Source: Janibacter cremeus (lineage in GTDB: Bacteria; Actinomycetota; Actinomycetes; Actinomycetales; Dermatophilaceae). From it: a stretch of DNA of 64,000 nt. The stretch is from assembly GCF_013409205.1 (NCBI RefSeq), contig NZ_JACCAE010000001.1:3162001-3226000 (forward strand). The letters run 5' to 3'. Shown here piece by piece: positions 60,450-64,000 of this stretch. Position 1 is the stretch's first letter. The number at the start of each line of letters is the position of its first letter. A program made the position numbers and the translations under genes. The notes beneath the pieces were generated by a model. That model made no database searches, was not told the DNA's origin, and saw only the letters and a program-made list of their open reading frames with translations.

Positions 60450-61576
60450 CGTGTGGCCGCCTTGCCGAGCTCGGCGCGCACGCCGTCGAGCAGTTCCTCC
60501 CAGGCCTTGTCGAACTTCTCGACGCCCTCGGACTCGAGCGTGTCGGTGACGTCGGTGTAGTTGATGCCCAGACCCGCGAGCGCGTCCAGGGCCTCCCGGG
60601 CATCAGCGTAGGAGCCGGTGATGGTGTCGCCGGTGACTGTGGCGTGGTCGATCGTCGCGTCCAACGTCTTCTCCGGCATGGTGTTGACGGTGTTGGCCGC
60701 CACGAGCTCGGTGACGTACATCGTGTCCGGGTAGTCCGGGTTCTTCACCCCGGTGGAGGCCCACAGCGGACGCTGGCGGCGCCCCCCTTCGTCCTCGAGG
60801 CGCTGCCACCGGGGCGTGGCGAAGACCTCCTCGTAGGCCTGGTACGCCAGCCGGGCATTGGCCACGCCGGCCTTGCCGCGCAGGGCGAGGGCCTCGTCGG
60901 TACCGATCTGCTCGAGCCGGCCGTCGACCTCCGAGTCGACCCGGGAGACGAAGAAGGATGCGACGGAGTGGATCGTCGACAGGTCCCGTCCCGCTGCGAG
61001 GGCCTGCTCGAGGCCCTCGATGAAGGCATTCATCACCGCGCGGTAGCGCTCGAGGCTGAAGATCAGCGTGACGTTGACGCTGATGCCCGCAGCGAGGGTC
61101 TCGGTGATGGCCGGCAGCCCGGCCTCGGTCGCCGGGATCTTGATGAAGACCTGCGGCCGGTCGACGGCCTCGGCCAGCTGTCGCGCCATCGTGACGGTCC
61201 GCGGGGCGTCGTGGGCCAGCCGCGGGTCAACCTCGATGGAGACGCGGCCGTCGACGCCGTCGGTGGCTTCGTGGAGCGGCCGGAACACGTCGCAGGCATC
61301 CCGCACGTCGTCGGTGGTCAGGGCGAAGACGACCTCGTCGACGTCCTTGCCCTCGGCGGCGAGGGCATTGACCTGCTCGTCGTAGGCCTCTCCGTCGGCC
61401 AGTGCCGCCTGGAAGATGGACGGGTTCGTGGTGACACCGACGATGCCCTTGCTGTCGATGCGCTCCTGCAGGCCGCCCGAGCGCAGCATCTCTCGGCTGA
61501 GGTCGTCCAGCCAGACGGAGACACCGGCGTCCGCGAGGGCCTGTACGGAGGCGGGCTTGGTGGGGATTGTGCTCAC
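60446..61576 (-). CDS. tal: Transaldolase
   Basis: 376 residues, the longer TAL form common in actinobacteria. [13 protein letters not shown] (about 46-58), [35 protein letters not shown] and [18 protein letters not shown]; the Schiff-base Lys is in the IKIPAT or ASTGVKN block by family comparison. It moves a dihydroxyacetone unit between sugar phosphates. GTG 61576 lies 4 nt after the tkt stop. Confidence 0.96.
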   Translation of the reverse strand: MSTIPTKPASVQALADAGVSVWLDDLSREMLRSGGLQERIDSKGIVGVTTNPSIFQAALADGEAYDEQVNALAAEGKDVDEVVFALTTDDVRDACDVFRPLHEATDGVDGRVSIEVDPRLAHDAPRTVTMARQLAEAVDRPQVFIKIPATEAGLPAITETLAAGISVNVTLIFSLERYRAVMNAFIEGLEQALAAGRDLSTIHSVASFFVSRVDSEVDGRLEQIGTDEALALRGKAGVANARLAYQAYEEVFATPRWQRLEDEGGRRQRPLWASTGVKNPDYPDTMYVTELVAANTVNTMPEKTLDATIDHATVTGDTITGSYADAREALDALAGLGINYTDVTDTLESEGVEKFDKAWEELLDGVRAELGKAATR

Positions 61577-61580
61577 GAGA

Positions 61581-63821
61581 TCATCCCTTTGCGTTGGTGA
61601 TGGAGGCCTTGGCTGCGGTGACGACGGCCGCGGGAGTGATGTCGAACTTCTCGTAGAGGGTCGCCTGGTCGGCGGAGGCACCGAAGTGGTCGATGCTCAC
61701 GCTCTCGCCGGCATCACCGACGACCTCGCGCCAGCCGAAGGGGGTCGCGGCCTCGACGGAGACGCGCGCCCGGACCGTGGGCGGCAGGACCTCCTCGCGA
61801 TAGGCCCTCGGCTGCTGGTCGAACCACTCACGGCACGGCATGGACACCACGCGGGTGCCGGTGCCGGCCTCCTCGAGCGTGGCGCGGGCCGCCATGGCGA
61901 CGGCGACCTCGGTGCCGGTGGCCACGAGGATCACCTCGGGCACCTTGGTGCTGGACTCGGCCAGGACGTAGGCGCCCTTGGCCGCGCCCGCGGCGGGAGC
62001 GAACTCGTCGCGGTCGATCGTCGGGGTGCCCTGTCGGGAGAGGGCCAGCGCCGCGGTGGAGGTGTTCTTCAGGACCTGGCCCCAGCAGACGCTGACCTCG
62101 TTCGCGTCGCCCGGGCGGACGACGTCCAGACCCGGTATGGCGCGCAGGGCGGCCAGGTGCTCGATCGGCTGGTGGGTGGGGCCGTCCTCGCCCAGGCCGA
62201 TCGAGTCGTGCGTCCACACGTACGTCACCGGCAGCTGCTGGAGGGCCGCGAGGCGCACGGCCGGGCGCATGTAGTCGGAGAAGGTGAGGAAGGTGCCGCC
62301 GTAGACACGGGTCAGTCCCTCCAGCGCGATGCCGTTCATCGCCATGCCCATGCCGTTCTCACGGATGCCGAAGTGCAGGGTGCGGCCGTACTCGTTGCCG
62401 GACCAGGTGTCCGTCTGCTTGCCCTTGGGCACGAAGGAGGGCTGGCCGTCCATCGTGGTGTTGTTCGAGCCGGCGAGGTCGGCGGAGCCACCCCACAGCT
62501 CGGGCATGACGTCGGCGAGCGCGGTCAGGACCTCGCCGGAGGCCTTTCGGGTGGCCATGCCCTTCTCGTCAGCCTCGAAGGTCGGCAGGGCCTCGTCCAG
62601 GCCCTCGGGGACCCGGGCGTCCACGACGCGGTCGAGCAGCGCTGCACGCTCGGGGTTGTCCCGGCGCCAGGCCGTCATCCGCTCGTCCCACTGCGTGTGG
62701 GCGTTCTGCCCGCGGGTGATCACCGAGCGGGTGTGCTCGAGCACGGTCTCCTCGACGGCGAAGTGCTGCTGCGGGTCGAAGCCGAGCCGTTCCTTGATTC
62801 CGGCGACCTCGTCCTCGCCGAGCGCTGCGCCGTGGGCTGCGCCGGTGTCCTGCTTGGTCGGCGCGGGCCAACCGATGATCGTGTGCAGCACGATCATCGT
62901 GGGCGCGGAAGTGTTCTCCTTCGCCGCCGTGCAGGCTGCCAGGAGTTCGTCGATGTCCTCGACGTAGGCCGAGCCGTCACCGGTCTTGCGCCAGTCGACG
63001 TCGATGACGTGCCACCCGTAGGCGCGGTATCGGGCACCGACGTCCTCGCTGAAGGCGATGTCGGTGTCGTCCTCGATGGAGATCTGGTTGGCGTCGTAGA
63101 TGACGTTGAGGTTTCCCAGCTCCTGGTGGCCGGCCAGCGAGCTGCCCTCGGACGAGACACCCTCCTGCAGGTCACCGTCGGAGGCCACGCACCAGACGGT
63201 GTGGTCGAAGGGAGACGCGCCCGCCGGGGCGTCCGGGTCGAACATGCCCCGCTGGCGGCGCTGGGCCATCGCCATGCCGACCGCAGAGGCGAATCCGGAG
63301 CCGAGCGGTCCGGTGGTGATCTCGACACCCGGGGTGTGGTGCACCTCGGGGTGGCCGGGGGTGAGCGACCCCCAGGTCCGCAGCGCCTCGAGATCGCTGA
63401 GCTCCATGCCGTAGCCGGAGAGGAAGAGCTGGATGTACTGGGTGAGCGAGGAGTGGCCCACGGACAGCACGAAGCGGTCGCGGCCCAGCCACGTCGGGTC
63501 GCTCGGGTCGTGCGTCATCACCTGCTGGTAGAGCAGGTAGGCGACGGGGGAGAGGCTCATCGCGGTACCGGGGTGACCGCTGCCGCACTTCTGCACCGCG
63601 TCCGCTGCCAGGACCCGCCCCGTGTCGACCGCACGGACGTCCAGGTCGCTCCACCCTGCCTTGGTCGCGACCGGACGCGGGAGGTCGCCGGAGCGCGAGG
63701 ACGTCCCTGCCGGGCCATCGGGATTCGCCGAGGCCACGGTGCGGGTGGTTCCCGCCGGAGTCGCAGTGCCGGCCGGCTTCTTGGCGGGGGCCGTGGGGGA
63801 GGTGTCGGTGTCCGTGCTCAC
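61581..63821 (-). CDS. tkt: Transketolase
   Basis: 746 residues. [20 protein letters not shown] near 74-93 and [19 protein letters not shown] (Mg-TPP site, G-D-G) near 213-231 form the N-terminal part, then the pyrimidine-binding [20 protein letters not shown] and [20 protein letters not shown]. It moves two-carbon units and supplies sedoheptulose 7-phosphate. GTG 63821 has AAAGG 6 nt upstream. The first ~55 residues are a Thr/Ala/Pro/Ser-rich extension not needed for the fold, common in actinobacterial Tkt. First gene of the six-gene reverse operon. Confidence 0.97.
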   Translation of the reverse strand: MSTDTDTSPTAPAKKPAGTATPAGTTRTVASANPDGPAGTSSRSGDLPRPVATKAGWSDLDVRAVDTGRVLAADAVQKCGSGHPGTAMSLSPVAYLLYQQVMTHDPSDPTWLGRDRFVLSVGHSSLTQYIQLFLSGYGMELSDLEALRTWGSLTPGHPEVHHTPGVEITTGPLGSGFASAVGMAMAQRRQRGMFDPDAPAGASPFDHTVWCVASDGDLQEGVSSEGSSLAGHQELGNLNVIYDANQISIEDDTDIAFSEDVGARYRAYGWHVIDVDWRKTGDGSAYVEDIDELLAACTAAKENTSAPTMIVLHTIIGWPAPTKQDTGAAHGAALGEDEVAGIKERLGFDPQQHFAVEETVLEHTRSVITRGQNAHTQWDERMTAWRRDNPERAALLDRVVDARVPEGLDEALPTFEADEKGMATRKASGEVLTALADVMPELWGGSADLAGSNNTTMDGQPSFVPKGKQTDTWSGNEYGRTLHFGIRENGMGMAMNGIALEGLTRVYGGTFLTFSDYMRPAVRLAALQQLPVTYVWTHDSIGLGEDGPTHQPIEHLAALRAIPGLDVVRPGDANEVSVCWGQVLKNTSTAALALSRQGTPTIDRDEFAPAAGAAKGAYVLAESSTKVPEVILVATGTEVAVAMAARATLEEAGTGTRVVSMPCREWFDQQPRAYREEVLPPTVRARVSVEAATPFGWREVVGDAGESVSIDHFGASADQATLYEKFDITPAAVVTAAKASITNAKG

Positions 63822-63857
63822 GGAGGACCTTTCTCTGCAGATCGGTGGGTGCTCACC

Positions 63858-63873
63858 TCCCACACTAGTGGGA
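63858..63873. promoter_or_regulatory. Inverted repeat over the predicted tkt -10
   Basis: TCCCAC (63858-63863) and GTGGGA (63868-63873) are a perfect 6-bp inverted repeat with ACTA between; on the reverse strand TAGTGT within it can serve as the -10 of the tkt operon, giving a leader of about 34 nt. Confidence 0.35.
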
Positions 63874-63993
63874 TTGCGCGCGCATGCCACGCCGTCCGGG
63901 GGCGGGCTCGGAGGCTGTTTCGACACGGGTAGAGTGTGGACACGGTCGGCGCCCTGCGCGACCATGTCCCACCCCCTTCGGCAAAGGCAGTCC

Positions 63994-64000
63994 GTGAGCA
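63994..64000 (+). CDS. Start of a forward gene cut by the window edge (perhaps ctaB)
   Basis: GTG at 63994 with AAAGG 6 nt upstream, and TAGAGT at 63930 as a possible -10. Only two codons are inside the window. In many actinobacteria the gene divergent from tkt is ctaB, heme O synthase; that identity is context only. Confidence 0.25.

Noticed and set aside
61416..63932. 838-codon forward open frame
   Set aside because: Antisense shadow of tal and tkt.

Overview
The window is GC-rich (about 70% by eye) and reads as a chromosomal segment of an actinobacterium. RbpA, WhiA, the CoaE-GrpB fusion, the rapZ-yvcK-whiA run, the gap-pgk-tpiA-secG run and the tkt-tal-pgi-zwf-opcA-pgl run all point there. 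The Ala/Lys-rich UvrA tail, the RpsA tail and the overall order look most like Micrococcales (Intrasporangiaceae/Janibacter-like), but that placement is from memory. I see no tRNA, rRNA, CRISPR array, insertion sequence or phage gene.

Layout. 1-4160: the 3' part of a membrane protein open at the left edge, a PaaI-type thioesterase and polA. 4176-30857: a large cell-surface glycan locus. It holds a sugar nucleotidyltransferase, two membrane acyltransferases, a polysaccharide flippase, two giant AftD-like (DUF3367) GT-C proteins with discoidin-like modules, GT2 and GT4 glycosyltransferases, methyltransferases, a 50-aa DUF2613-like protein, a heptose operon (hddA-gmhA-gmhB), a DUF3068 ('PorA family') membrane protein and a UDP-glucuronate decarboxylase-like enzyme. 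30864-38473: housekeeping genes (methyltransferase, rpsA, CNNM/CorC protein, coaE, uvrB). 38523-39677: a yybP-ykoY-type (Mn2+) riboswitch and the terC-family gene it should control. 39696-43061: a reverse run of EamA exporter, MBL-fold hydrolase and GH15 enzyme. 43139-51544: uvrA, a Tat-type Rieske lipoprotein, uvrC, rapZ, yvcK, whiA. 51640-55417: gap, pgk, tpiA, secG, rbpA. 55407-63821: a reverse operon of oxidative and non-oxidative pentose phosphate genes with pgi.

Working together. The glycan locus has a route to activated heptose, a probable UDP-xylose source, membrane glycosyltransferases that would use lipid-linked donors outside the membrane, a flippase, and acyl/methyl decoration enzymes. 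A very similar set sits near aftD in mycobacteria (Rv0224c-Rv0228 and Rv0236c-Rv0236A, from memory). Finding it in what looks like a non-mycolate actinobacterium makes this the most interesting part of the window.

Regulatory architecture is consistent. About ten genes have a TANNNT box 6-7 nt before an ATG/GTG, the pattern of leaderless transcription. Inside operons, start and stop codons overlap as ATGA or GTGA, and perhaps CTGA. Two genes (near 20536 and 26446) look frameshifted by one base beside short G runs, which could be sequence errors. The 9-mer CGAAGGGGG is strongly over-represented.
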